The notes beneath the pieces are model-generated. The model had not been told where the DNA came from and did not search any database. It saw only the letters and a program-made list of their open reading frames with translations. From Phycisphaerae bacterium (lineage in GTDB: Bacteria; Planctomycetota; Phycisphaerae; Phycisphaerales; SM1A02), in NCBI GenBank assembly GCA_030432455.1, contig JAUIHC010000035.1, positions 1 to 14,344 on the forward strand: 14,344 bases of DNA. The letters run 5' to 3'. A program made the position numbers and the translations under genes. Positions 4,672-12,649 of the stretch are shown piece by piece; positions within the stretch are counted from its first letter, which is position 1; every line of letters starts with the position of its first letter.

Positions 4672-7600
4672 TCAGAGCGGGGCGTTGTCTTCGTTCTGAA
4701 TCAGCGTGATCTCGTCATACCGCACGACATAGGTCGAGCCGGTGATGAAGCCGAGGCCGACGCTGTAGAAACGGATGTCGATGTTCTGCTGGTCGTCGAG
4801 GTAGTCGCTGAAGGTGCTCGCGAGCCCTTCGAACGCGTAGTTGGCTTCCTCGTAGGCGGTCGGCATCAGTTCGACGCCGAGTGGCACGAACCGCTCGGTG
4901 ACGAAGTTCCGCGCGAACGGGATCTCGACCACGACGCTGGTCGTGGTCCGACGGAACGCCTGCACGCTCATCGAGAGGATCTCATCGCCCGGCACCTGGC
5001 TCTTGACCGAGATGCCGAAGTCGGTGGTCTGACCGGACACCAGATAGGTGAGGCCGCCGGCACCGGGGCCCTGGGCCGCGAACTCGGAGCGGATCTCCAG
5101 AGCATTGCCGTCGTTCCGCTCACCGATCGAGAACCCGGTTCCGCGGATGCGGGTGCCCCAGTAGACCTCGAGCGAGCCGCTCCAGCCCTGTCCGATGTTG
5201 CGGATGACATTGATGGCCGCCACGGGGCCACTCGGTACGGAGGGGATCAGGGCGATGGTCGAGCCGTTGCCGATGTCCGATGACGCGTTGTTCGGTCCAC
5301 CGAGAGGCGGGGGCGAGGCACCGCCGTAGGTCCGCCCTTCCGCATCGGGAATCGACTCGCCGAAGTTCGCCATCTGGTCAATCGCTCCCGGAGCGCCCAT
5401 GGCGGTGAGGAGTTGCGACCCACTGAGCGAGGTTCCGTAGAACATCTCGCCGAAGCCTTGCAGCCACGCCGCGAGGCCCGCGATCTGCGGAGCGGCACAA
5501 CTCGTGCCCTGGAACACGGTGCCGAGGCCCTGGGCGTTGGCGTCGCCGAACTCGTATCCCACGAGCACGTCGGCATCAGGGCCGCCGAAGGTCGCGCCGA
5601 TCGGACGCGGACCGGTGTAGGTTCGGAGGAACTCCCGCTCGAGCGGATCGATGTCCGCGGGATCGACCCCGAGCGGCGGGATCGGGTTGCGGTAGAGGTC
5701 ACCGTAGCCGAGCGACGGCACACCCATGGCCCAGCCGCTGACCACACTTCCCAGCGGGCCTTCGCCGCCGTCGGAGAAGTAGTTCGAGCCGGCCCATCGG
5801 GTCTGGCCGCCAAGCGGGAAGGTCCGCTGGTCATCAACCGGATCGCCGTCCTCGTTGAGGATCACGATCGTTCCCCAGAGGCTCGCCGGGAAGTTGGCGG
5901 TGTCCTGGAACCCGGAGGGGGTGGCACCAGTGACGATGATCGAGCCGGTCGAGGCGCCTTCTGCCACGGGCTCGGGCTCGAGGGCGCTGCCACTGTTGCC
6001 GGCGGCCTGCACGACGACGATGCCGGAGTCGGTCGCGGCCGCGATCAGCAGTGCGTACAGACCGTTGCTTGAACAGTACTGGCCACCGCCGAGGCCGTTG
6101 GGGAACGGCCCGAATGGCGTGATCGGGGCGGGATCGATGTTCGCCCAGCTTCCCGACTCCGCGTTCGTGTCTCCGGGGTCTGCACCATCCTGCCCGGTCT
6201 GAATCGGAATGCAGAGCACGCTGCCGGCGTCCAGATCGGCGACCGCGTTGGCGATGGCGGTCGAGAGACGGGCGCCCTCCTCGACGCTGATGCTGGGGTA
6301 GAACCGCACGCGGCTCGCCCAGGTCATCCCGGTCAGGCCGAAGTCGTTGTTGCCCGCGACCAGCACGCCGGAGGTGGCGGTGCCGTGGCTCGCTTCAGGT
6401 CGCCAGGTCTCGTCGAGCGACAGGTAGACCATCGACTGGCCCTCCTCGACGAGGAGGCGTCGATCCTCCGGGGCGAGCAGGTTGCCGAAGCGGTCGAAGA
6501 GGAACTCCTCGTGCTGCGCGAAGACGGCGTAGTCGACGATGCCGATCTCGGTGATGCGGCCCGTCGGGCAGAGCTTGATGTTGGTGTAGATCTGCGGGTT
6601 GAGCGTGTCGGTCGCGAACTCGGGGAACGGGTTGTTCGAGTCCTTGATCGCGTTGTCGGTGGCATCGACGATGAAGCACTCGGCGCAGTCGTAGTCGGTG
6701 AGGCCTGCTTCGCACTCGGTGAGATCGACGATCTCGAACTCCGCGCCGTAGAGCCAGACCTTGGTCGGCGAGGGCAGCGATCCAAAGAAGCCGGCGCTCG
6801 GACCGGTGCCCACGTTGAACGCGGGGTTGTCGCTCGGGGGCGAGCCGTACCGGCGCCAGCTCTGGCCGGCGAGTCGGGTCATCCACGGGAGTCCGTAGCC
6901 CTGCGCGAACTCCCAGCCGGTCGCCGCGAACCAGCTCGCCGGATCATCCGGATCCACATCGGCGAGCGTGAAGAGGCTCGGCCCGGTGCCGGTGTACTGC
7001 TGGATCGAATCGGTGTTGAAGGTCGGGAACACCGCGGGCGGGACCGGGTTGGTGCCCCAGGGGCCGGAGACGAAGTCGGGCGTGTCGGTCGGTGCGCCGC
7101 CCGCCGGGACCATCGGCACCTCGAACTCGAGGTACTCGACGACATCGAGGTCGTTGAGGCTGCGGCCGAGCATCAGCAGCGCCTGTGGCGTGATCGGGGT
7201 CGGGAAGTCCACGATCATCATGGACGCGAGATCGGGCTGCGGACGGCCGCTGTGCGCGGCGGCCTTCGCCTGGATCGCGGCGAGTTCGCCGGGCGACTTG
7301 TGGACGAACTGCTGGATCGTGGCGTTGTGCTGTTCGAGGATCTCGATCGCCTCGGAGAGATCCGCCCCGGCGACGCTGTAGAGGTTCGTCGAGGGGTGGA
7401 GATCGCAGCGGGCGCCGATCTCGTTCTGGAACTTGATCAGGATCCGGCCGGTGGCGACGAGGGCCCCGGAGTTCTTCGCGACGGGGAGCGTCAGCGAGCC
7501 GCTGGAATGCTTCCGAAGCCGCATCATCGGTGCGGGCTCGGGATCCTCGGGCATGGGCATCCGACCGAACTCGAGGGCGGGCACGCGGATCTCGTCGATC

Positions 7601-7734
7601 GCCTGCAGGTCGGACGAGGCCGGCCCGCCGGGCCGATCGACCGAGATGGCCCCCGTGGTCGTCTTGACCGACGCCATCGTGGCGGTGACGGTGGCGGTCG
7701 AGAGGCCGAGGACGGCGAGCGTTCGCAGCATCAT
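4672..7734 (-). CDS. Secreted subtilisin-family (S8) serine protease
   Basis: A 1020-residue exported protease. The signal sequence is MMLRTLAVLGLSTATVTATMA. A pro-region-like segment (about 90-215) includes GRILIKFQNEIGARCDLHPS and an ILEQHNATIQQF block. The catalytic domain runs from about 390 to 790, with Asp401 (EIGIVDYAVF), His450 (SHGTATSGVLVAG), oxyanion Asn580 (VVQAAGNSGS) and Ser745 (FQGTSCAAPQIAG). The subtilase triad is therefore complete. The 165-residue gap from Asn580 to Ser745 is longer than in simple subtilisins, so there are insertions. A Cys-rich stretch near 345-390 (CEAGLTDYDCAECF) may carry disulphides. Residues about 830-1020 form a beta-rich C-terminal region of unknown role with no sorting signal recognised. 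ATG 7734 has GGAG 9-12 bases upstream. The substrate is unknown. Confidence 0.93.
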   Translation of the reverse strand: MMLRTLAVLGLSTATVTATMASVKTTTGAISVDRPGGPASSDLQAIDEIRVPALEFGRMPMPEDPEPAPMMRLRKHSSGSLTLPVAKNSGALVATGRILIKFQNEIGARCDLHPSTNLYSVAGADLSEAIEILEQHNATIQQFVHKSPGELAAIQAKAAAHSGRPQPDLASMMIVDFPTPITPQALLMLGRSLNDLDVVEYLEFEVPMVPAGGAPTDTPDFVSGPWGTNPVPPAVFPTFNTDSIQQYTGTGPSLFTLADVDPDDPASWFAATGWEFAQGYGLPWMTRLAGQSWRRYGSPPSDNPAFNVGTGPSAGFFGSLPSPTKVWLYGAEFEIVDLTECEAGLTDYDCAECFIVDATDNAIKDSNNPFPEFATDTLNPQIYTNIKLCPTGRITEIGIVDYAVFAQHEEFLFDRFGNLLAPEDRRLLVEEGQSMVYLSLDETWRPEASHGTATSGVLVAGNNDFGLTGMTWASRVRFYPSISVEEGARLSTAIANAVADLDAGSVLCIPIQTGQDGADPGDTNAESGSWANIDPAPITPFGPFPNGLGGGQYCSSNGLYALLIAAATDSGIVVVQAAGNSGSALEPEPVAEGASTGSIIVTGATPSGFQDTANFPASLWGTIVILNEDGDPVDDQRTFPLGGQTRWAGSNYFSDGGEGPLGSVVSGWAMGVPSLGYGDLYRNPIPPLGVDPADIDPLEREFLRTYTGPRPIGATFGGPDADVLVGYEFGDANAQGLGTVFQGTSCAAPQIAGLAAWLQGFGEMFYGTSLSGSQLLTAMGAPGAIDQMANFGESIPDAEGRTYGGASPPPLGGPNNASSDIGNGSTIALIPSVPSGPVAAINVIRNIGQGWSGSLEVYWGTRIRGTGFSIGERNDGNALEIRSEFAAQGPGAGGLTYLVSGQTTDFGISVKSQVPGDEILSMSVQAFRRTTTSVVVEIPFARNFVTERFVPLGVELMPTAYEEANYAFEGLASTFSDYLDDQQNIDIRFYSVGLGFITGSTYVVRYDEITLIQNEDNAPL

Positions 7735-7913
7735 GCTTCAGATCTCCGGATCACTGGGGGACGGCGGCTCGGCCGCCGACCGTGGACTGCGTGCCCCCGA
7801 AGAAGGGAGAGGGGGGCGTCTGGGGACGTGGACGCCGGGGAATCCGGTCCACGAAGCCTTGTCGGGCTCGAAAGAGAGGCTCCCCGCGCATCCTGCGCGG
7901 GACCTCTTCAAGA
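7735..7913 (-). other. Structured leader of the protease gene (purD-protease gap)
   Basis: No gene is seen in the 292 bases between purD and the protease. If transcription starts near 7913, the protease message has a leader of about 180 bases with several hairpins. One pairs CCCGCGCA with TGCGCGGG around a 3-base loop (7883-7901), extended by AAGAGG/CCTCT arms. Others are CGTGGA/TCCACG (7827-7853), GCCCCC/GGGGGC, and GGCGGC/GCCGCC close to the ribosome site. No known riboswitch is recognised. The first hairpin could instead, or also, end purD transcription. Confidence 0.4.
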
Positions 7914-7919
7914 CCCGGG

Positions 7920-7949
7920 AGTCTACCCGTGGGTTCCGTGAATCCGCAA
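7920..7949 (-). promoter_or_regulatory. Putative promoter of the S8 protease gene
   Basis: On the minus strand TTGCGG, an 18-bp spacer and TAGACT form a sigma-70-like pair. The -10 and its right flank (GGTAGACTCCCG) resemble the GCTACACTCC motif at the tRNA and purD promoters. Confidence 0.4.
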
Positions 7950-8026
7950 CGCGCGGCGGCTCCGAGAACCCGGCCACGCTGACCCGGAGCCGCTGCACGA
8001 GTCCCTCGGGCGATCACCCTGCCGTC

Positions 8027-9400
8027 TCAACCCGATCTCGGGACGAGCACCCGGCCTCCGATGTCCGTTCGGAAGAACGCCCCGCGGAAGGCGATCTTTC
8101 CGGCCGCCTCGTTGGCGAGGGCCTGGGCTCGTTCGAGGTCCGCGGCGAGGGCGGTCACCCCGAGCACCCGGCCGCCGCTGGTGACCAGTCGGTCGTCTCC
8201 GTCGGTGGTGGTGCCGGCGTGGAAGACCACGACCTGCTCGTCAGGGCCGCCGCACGCCTCGGCCTCCTCGATGCCGGTGATCTCGTGTCCGGTGGTGATC
8301 GGGCCCGGATAGCCCTCCGAGCAGAGCACCACGCAGCACGCGGTCCGAGGATCGGTCTCGAGGCCGCGACCCTGATCGGCGAGCTCGTCGAGGCGGCCGG
8401 TCGCGGTCGCCCAGATCGTCTCCAGCACATCGCCCTTCATGCGGGCCATCAGCGGCTGGCACTCGGGGTCACCGAACCGGCAGTTGAATTCCAGCACCTT
8501 CGGGCCGCCGGTCGTGAGCATGAGGCCCGCGTAGAGCACGCCGCGGAAGGTGATGCCCTCGCGTCGGAGCGCGTCCACGGTCGGCACGAGCACATCCCGC
8601 TCGATCTCCCGCATGACCTCCTCGGTGGCGAGCGGGGTGGGGCAGTACGCCCCCATGCCGCCGGTGTTGGGGCCCACATCGCCCTCGCCGACCTGCTTGT
8701 GGTCCTGGCAGGGGTCGAGCACCCAGATCGACCGGCCGTCCACCAGGGCGAGCACGCTCATCTCCTGCCCGAGCAGCTTCTCCTCGATGACGACGGTGTT
8801 CCCCGCCTCGCCGAACGCTCCGCGCCCGGTCCGCTCCTCGTCGTCGCCCATGATCATCCGGACCGCGGCGACCGCCTCCTCCGGCGTGTCGCAGACGACG
8901 ACGCCCTTGCCCGCGGCCAGACCGGCCGCCTTGACGACGCAGCCCTCCTCGCGGGTCTCCGCGAAGGCGAGGGCCTGGGGAAGTCGCGTGAAGGTCCGGC
9001 CCTCGGCGGTCGGGATCGACGCCGCACGCATGATGTCCTTCGCCCACGCCTTGTCGGCCTCGAGCCGGGCGGCGGCCTTCACCGGGCCGAAGACCGGTCG
9101 TTCCGGGGTTGCGAGACGGTCGGCCCATCCGGCGGCGAGCGGGGCCTCGGGGCCGATGATCACCAGCCCGATCGACTCCCGCTCGCACCATCGCTCCAGT
9201 CGGAAGAGGTCGCGGTCGGTGGTGGGCTCGGGGCAGACCTCGCCGATCGCCCGGAGTCCCGCGTTGGCCGACCGCTCGACCCAGAGTCGCCCCAGTCGGG
9301 GGGACTGCCGGAGCTTCCATGCGAGGGCGTGCTCGCGGCCGCCGCCTCCGATGAGGAGGACGTTCACGCGGTCTGGCATGGTGGTCGGACTGGCGGTCAT
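8027..9400 (-). CDS. purD: Phosphoribosylamine--glycine ligase (GAR synthetase)
   Basis: A 457-residue ATP-grasp enzyme that joins phosphoribosylamine and glycine to make glycinamide ribonucleotide, the second step of de novo purine synthesis in the cytosol. The N-domain has LLIGGGGREHALAWKL (residues 15-30) and GPEAPLAAGWADRL. The ATP-grasp part has VVKAAGLAAGKGVVV (about 153-167), EEKLLGQEMSVLALVDG, the signature DHKQVGEGDVGPNTGGMGAY (about 230-249) and metal-binding EFNCRFGDPE (about 302-311). A C-terminal domain closes the protein. Length is slightly over the usual 420-430. ATG 9400 was chosen for its GGAG with a 6-base spacing; ATG 9379 has none. It stands alone, not in a pur operon, and diverges from the gene at 9570. 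Confidence 0.97.
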   Translation of the reverse strand: MTASPTTMPDRVNVLLIGGGGREHALAWKLRQSPRLGRLWVERSANAGLRAIGEVCPEPTTDRDLFRLERWCERESIGLVIIGPEAPLAAGWADRLATPERPVFGPVKAAARLEADKAWAKDIMRAASIPTAEGRTFTRLPQALAFAETREEGCVVKAAGLAAGKGVVVCDTPEEAVAAVRMIMGDDEERTGRGAFGEAGNTVVIEEKLLGQEMSVLALVDGRSIWVLDPCQDHKQVGEGDVGPNTGGMGAYCPTPLATEEVMREIERDVLVPTVDALRREGITFRGVLYAGLMLTTGGPKVLEFNCRFGDPECQPLMARMKGDVLETIWATATGRLDELADQGRGLETDPRTACCVVLCSEGYPGPITTGHEITGIEEAEACGGPDEQVVVFHAGTTTDGDDRLVTSGGRVLGVTALAADLERAQALANEAAGKIAFRGAFFRTDIGGRVLVPRSG

Positions 9401-9426
9401 CGAGGGCTCCGGCGGGAAAGTCCCGG

Positions 9427-9434
9427 AGTGTAGC
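9427..9434 (-). promoter_or_regulatory. Putative -10 of purD (GCTACACT)
   Basis: On the minus strand CGCTACACTCCGG matches the tRNA-Ser promoter core GCTACACTCCG exactly. It puts the start of transcription about 20 bases before the purD ATG, leaving room for the GGAG. No clear -35 is visible. Confidence 0.5.
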
Positions 9435-9504
9435 GACGCGCCGTCACCACTCCGACCCTCCACCGGCGATCGGACGCCGCCCACGGGGCGAACCCTCGCT
9501 TCTG

Positions 9505-9512
9505 ATACATTC
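9505..9512 (+). promoter_or_regulatory. Putative extended -10 of the exported-protein gene
   Basis: GATACATTCCG, preceded by CT to give the extended -10 TGATACATT, resembles the GCTACACTCCG motif found on the other strand for purD. It implies a leader of about 50 bases before the ATG at 9570. The -35 is not recognisable. Confidence 0.35.
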
Positions 9513-9569
9513 CGCGGTCCGTGCCGCGGCATCCGCCGCCTCTCGTTCCGCAGCCCCCGGAGATCGCGC

Positions 9570-11060
9570 ATGGCGCTCCTCCAGAGCCTTCGTTCGTCGG
9601 TGTCCCGACGCCTGATCCCGTCACTCCTCCCCGTCGCCGCGGTCGCCACCGCGACCCTCGCGGCTGTCCCGGCCCAGGCTGACGACGCGGTCACCCGGGT
9701 GCTCAACCGCCTCGACGGCGTGAGCGACGAGAACACCGCCTGGCGTGGTCTCTTCGACGCGTACCTCGACATGACCGCGTGCCCCGAGGAGATCGGGCCC
9801 GGGTTCGGGCAGGTGGACATCTGGCCGAAGATGAGCGGCTGGGAGCCGATGGCCGACTGGGCCTCGTCGAACCAGCACGTCGGCGAGGCGTTGAAGGCCG
9901 CAGCCGACAAGCTCGTGCTCGGTCTCCCCTACGGCGCCGACAACGTGCCCGCGAAGTACCGCGAGGCGGGGCTCGTCGCCCAGGTCGAGATCGACCGCGG
10001 CGGAGAAGTCGAGATCGAGTTCCCGTACCTGCAGGCGTTCCGCGGGTTCTCGACCTGGACCGCGGCCGAGCTCTATCGCCGGTTCGAGGCGGGCGAGTTC
10101 GCCGAGGGATTCGATGTCGCGATCGCGAACGCCCGCGTGCTTCGGACGCTCTGCGACCGGCACATGCAGGTCGAGAAGGTCTCCGCGATGCTCATGCTCT
10201 CCGAGGCGCTCTCGGTCCTGCGGGACGCGATGTACGCCTTCGTCGAGCGGATCCCGGCCGACGAGTTCAAGCGGGTCTCGATGAAGGAACTCCCGTACCT
10301 CAAGACCGCCGATGCCGAGCGGGTGAAGCGACTGCAGATGCCCGAGGGCGACCGCTTCGTGGTGGAGGCGATCCTCGACGACATCTTCTCCGGCGGAAGC
10401 ACCCCCGATCCGTCCAGGCTCGGCGAGGTCTTCGGTGAGATCCAGTCGAGCCGGAAGCCGCTGACCCGTTTCGGGGCGACCAAGCGGTGGGAGCGGATCG
10501 CCGGCGTGCATGGAAGTCTCGACGCCTCGAAGGAGAAGCTCACCAACGTCTACGACGACTGGTGGCGACGCTGGCGAATCCGGCCCTACGACCCGATCCA
10601 GGATGTCCCGACCGAGTACTCGCGTCTCAACGAGGTCCGCTACGCGGTCATCGCCGAGTCGGTCGCCGACCTGCAGGAACTCTTCGATCTCCGCAACCGC
10701 CTGATCGTCGAGATCAACGGCACGATCATCGGCTGCGGACTCTGCGGCTACCGCGCCGAGTTCAACACCTGGCCGAACGATCGCGAGAAGGCGTACGCGA
10801 TCTTCATTCCCAAGCGGTTCGACTTCGACCCGTTCGACAAGGGCTACGGCCGGTTCCTCTGGGACTACCTCGGTTCGCGCAGCCGGGCCGTCGACACCGA
10901 CTACGGCCGCATCGATGTGGACGAGTGCGTGCTCTACGCCCGGGGTCGCGATCACGAGGACTCGTCCTTCCAGGAGGCGAGCCTCGACGGGCTCACCGGC
11001 GACATGATCGTGTGGCCGCCGCTGCGTCAGCTGGCCCGCGAGCAGGGCGTCATCGACTGA
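9570..11060 (+). CDS. Exported protein of unknown function
   Basis: A 496-residue protein with a clear signal sequence: SRRLIPSLL begins a hydrophobic Ala/Val stretch ending in VPAQA, with likely cleavage before DDAV near residue 37. The mature part is soluble, mixed alpha/beta and rich in aromatic and acidic residues. Visible segments include FGQVDIWPKMSGWEPMADW, a helical block around VEKVSAMLMLSEALSVLRDA, and a Trp-rich YDDWWRRWRIRPYDP. A CGLC pair lies at residues 389-392, with other Cys in TACPEE, TLCDRH and DECVLY. No family is recognised and no catalytic motif can be named. GGAG sits 8 bases before the ATG. The longer open frame back to 8550 is antisense to purD and is rejected. trxB follows after 68 bases and may be co-transcribed. 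Confidence 0.85.
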   Translation: MALLQSLRSSVSRRLIPSLLPVAAVATATLAAVPAQADDAVTRVLNRLDGVSDENTAWRGLFDAYLDMTACPEEIGPGFGQVDIWPKMSGWEPMADWASSNQHVGEALKAAADKLVLGLPYGADNVPAKYREAGLVAQVEIDRGGEVEIEFPYLQAFRGFSTWTAAELYRRFEAGEFAEGFDVAIANARVLRTLCDRHMQVEKVSAMLMLSEALSVLRDAMYAFVERIPADEFKRVSMKELPYLKTADAERVKRLQMPEGDRFVVEAILDDIFSGGSTPDPSRLGEVFGEIQSSRKPLTRFGATKRWERIAGVHGSLDASKEKLTNVYDDWWRRWRIRPYDPIQDVPTEYSRLNEVRYAVIAESVADLQELFDLRNRLIVEINGTIIGCGLCGYRAEFNTWPNDREKAYAIFIPKRFDFDPFDKGYGRFLWDYLGSRSRAVDTDYGRIDVDECVLYARGRDHEDSSFQEASLDGLTGDMIVWPPLRQLAREQGVID

Positions 11061-11128
11061 TCGATCCGTCGGCGCGGCTCCGATCCGCCCGTCATCTTCA
11101 CCGTGACCGCATGAGGAGCGTTCGAGAC

Positions 11129-12118
11129 ATGAGCAGCAGCGAGGACCGCGTCGAGAAGGTCGTGATCATCGGCTCCGGCCCGGCGGGGTGGACGGCCGGG
11201 ATCTACGCCGCCCGCGCCAATCTCGAGCCGCTGTGCATCGTGGGCGTGCCGCGTCAGGACCCGGCCCCGGTGCTCCCCGGCGGTCAGCTGATGCTCACCA
11301 CCGAGGTCGAGAACTACCCCGGCTTCCCCGAGGGCGTCACCGGCCCCGAGATGATGCAGATGTTCCAGAAGCAGGCGGAGCGCTTCGGCACCCGCGTGCT
11401 GGGGGCGGATGTCGAGCGATGCGACTTCGGCGAGCGGCCCTTCACCCTCCATCTCTCCAACGGCGACGTGGTGCGGACGCACTCGGTCATCATCGCGACC
11501 GGCGCCACCGCCAACTGGATCGGTCTCGAAAACGAACTTCGCCTCGCCACCACCGGCGGCGGCGTCTCGGCGTGCGCCGTCTGTGACGGCGCACTTCCGG
11601 TCTTCCGCGACAAGCCGCTCGCGGTCGTGGGCGGCGGCGACACCGCGATGGAGGAGGCCGCGTACCTCACGAAGTTCGCGTCGATGGTCCATGTGATCCA
11701 CCGCCGCGACGAGTTCAGGGCGTCGAAGTCGATGCAGGACCGGGTGCTCTCGGCACCCAATGTGCAGGTCCACTGGAACCGCACGGTGGTGGATGTCCTC
11801 GGCGACGAGTTCATCACCGGACTCGTGCTGCAGGACACGCGGAGCGGCGAGACCGAGGAGCTCCCGGTGAACGGTCTGTTCATCGCGATCGGCCACTCGC
11901 CCGCCACGAAGTTCCTCGAAGGCAGCGGGGTGGCGTTCGACGACAGCGGTTATGTCCACCTCCCCGACGGTGGCTCGAGCCGCACGAACATCGACGGGGT
12001 CTTCGCGGCCGGCGATGTGGCGGACCACGTCTACCGACAGGCGATCACCGCGGCGGGCATGGGCTGCCGTGCGGCGATCGACGCGGAGCGATGGCTGGCC
12101 GAGCAGGGGGTGGAGTAG
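11129..12118 (+). CDS. trxB: Thioredoxin reductase
   Basis: A 329-residue FAD- and NADPH-dependent enzyme that reduces thioredoxin in the cytosol. The FAD fold opens with VVIIGSGPAGWTAGIYAARA (residues 11-30, GxGxxG at 15-20). PGGQLMLTTEVENYPGFP follows, then the redox-active pair Cys149-Ala-Val-Cys152 in SACAVCDGALP; the common form is CATC. The NADPH fold has VVGGGDTAMEEA (166-177) and the phosphate-binding HRRDEFRASK. The C-terminal FAD motif is GVFAAGDVADHVYRQAITAAGMG. Length and motif order are standard for bacterial TrxB. ATG 11129 was chosen for GAGGAG 10 bases upstream; an in-frame ATG at 11111 has no ribosome site. A REP-like repeat begins directly after the stop codon. Confidence 0.96.
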   Translation: MSSSEDRVEKVVIIGSGPAGWTAGIYAARANLEPLCIVGVPRQDPAPVLPGGQLMLTTEVENYPGFPEGVTGPEMMQMFQKQAERFGTRVLGADVERCDFGERPFTLHLSNGDVVRTHSVIIATGATANWIGLENELRLATTGGGVSACAVCDGALPVFRDKPLAVVGGGDTAMEEAAYLTKFASMVHVIHRRDEFRASKSMQDRVLSAPNVQVHWNRTVVDVLGDEFITGLVLQDTRSGETEELPVNGLFIAIGHSPATKFLEGSGVAFDDSGYVHLPDGGSSRTNIDGVFAAGDVADHVYRQAITAAGMGCRAAIDAERWLAEQGVE

Positions 12119-12258
12119 TTTGAGCGTTCGGAATGGCCGTTCGGCCACTCCTCACTTTCGTGGTCACGGTCGGCGCAGCGTGGACGGCGAGCTGGGCTCG
12201 CCGTGACGGCTGCGCAGGTACGGGCGGACGCTGATGTTTCAGGCGTGAGCGTGGTCTG
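12119..12258. repeat. REP-like intergenic unit, copy 1
   Basis: This unit starts on the base after the trxB stop codon and is tandemly repeated about 140 bases later. It holds two hairpins. The first is GGAATGGCCG with CGGCCACTCC (12130-12151). The second is nested at 12173-12215: outer GCGCAGC/GCTGCGC and inner CGGCGAGC/GCTCGCCG around loop TGG. The first hairpin, followed by TCACTTTC, may also help end trxB transcription. No gene is seen here. Confidence 0.85.
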
Positions 12259-12406
12259 TTTGAGCGTTCGGAATGGCCCTTCGGGCCACTCCTCACTTTC
12301 CTGATCTCGGTCGGCGCAGCGTGGACGGCGAGCTGGGCTCGCCGTGACGGCTGCGCAGGTCTGTTCGGGCGCGTGGGTTTCAGGCGTCTGAGCGTTCGGC
12401 CACTCC
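12259..12406. repeat. REP-like intergenic unit, copy 2, with partial third copy
   Basis: The first 100 or so bases nearly repeat copy 1. The first hairpin is GGAATGGCCC/GGGCCACTCC (12270-12292) and the nested hairpin at 12314-12356 is identical. The tail diverges. From about 12387 a remnant of a third copy is seen: GAGCGTTCGG joined directly to CCACTCC, with the middle of the first hairpin missing. Confidence 0.85.
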
Positions 12407-12412
12407 CATTCT

Positions 12413-12567
12413 CCTCCCCCGTCCCGGGGGAGGTGCCCGCGCAGCGGGCGGAGGGGGATTCGTCTCGGACTCGGTGACGCTCGGATGCTCGCGATCCCCG
12501 TGCCGACGGAGTCGGCCGAGCAGCCCCCTCACCGGCGTCGCCGGAGCTCCCCCGCAGGCGGGGGAGC
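12413..12567. repeat. Cluster of four GC-rich palindromes before the symporter gene
   Basis: The hairpins are CCTCCCCCG/CGGGGGAGG with loop TCC (12413-12433), GCCCGC/GCGGGC with loop GCA (12435-12449), CCGGC/GCCGG with loop GTC (12532-12544) and GCTCCCCCGC/GCGGGGGAGC (12546-12567). The CTCCCCCG core occurs in the first and last, so they look like the two ends of one dispersed palindromic element. The rest of 12119-12649 holds no convincing gene. Confidence 0.75.
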
Positions 12568-12636
12568 GGAATCACGCGGGTGCGTCCGTCCGCCTCCGAT
12601 GGCGACCTTCGCCGATGATGACTCCGCCATTTCCCG

Positions 12637-12642
12637 TACCCT
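12637..12642 (+). promoter_or_regulatory. Putative -10 (TACCCT) of a leaderless symporter message
   Basis: TACCCT ends 7 bases before the ATG at 12650, the spacing expected if transcription starts at the start codon. No ribosome site precedes the ATG. A -35 is not clear. Confidence 0.35.
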
Positions 12643-12649
12643 CTTCCCC

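Noticed and set aside
4661..4675. CTGATC/GATCAG palindrome at the protease stop codon
   Set aside because: Only a 6-bp stem with no T-tract; the 14-bp hairpin at 4587-4619 is the better terminator candidate.
7433..9433. Plus-strand open frame of 666 codons
   Set aside because: It spans the 5' part of the protease gene, the gap and all of purD in antisense; high GC keeps it open.
9621..10955. Minus-strand open frame of 444 codons
   Set aside because: Antisense of the exported protein at 9570-11060, which has a ribosome site and a signal peptide.
12119..12567. CRISPR array
   Set aside because: Only two full copies of a long unit, with hairpins spanning most of it; no short regular repeats with unique spacers and no cas genes.
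12045..12575. Minus-strand frame encoding a repeated PAQPSRRAQLAVHAAPT peptide
   Set aside because: The peptide repeat is only the translation of the 140-base REP-like DNA repeat; composition is Arg/Pro/Ser-rich and there is no ribosome site.
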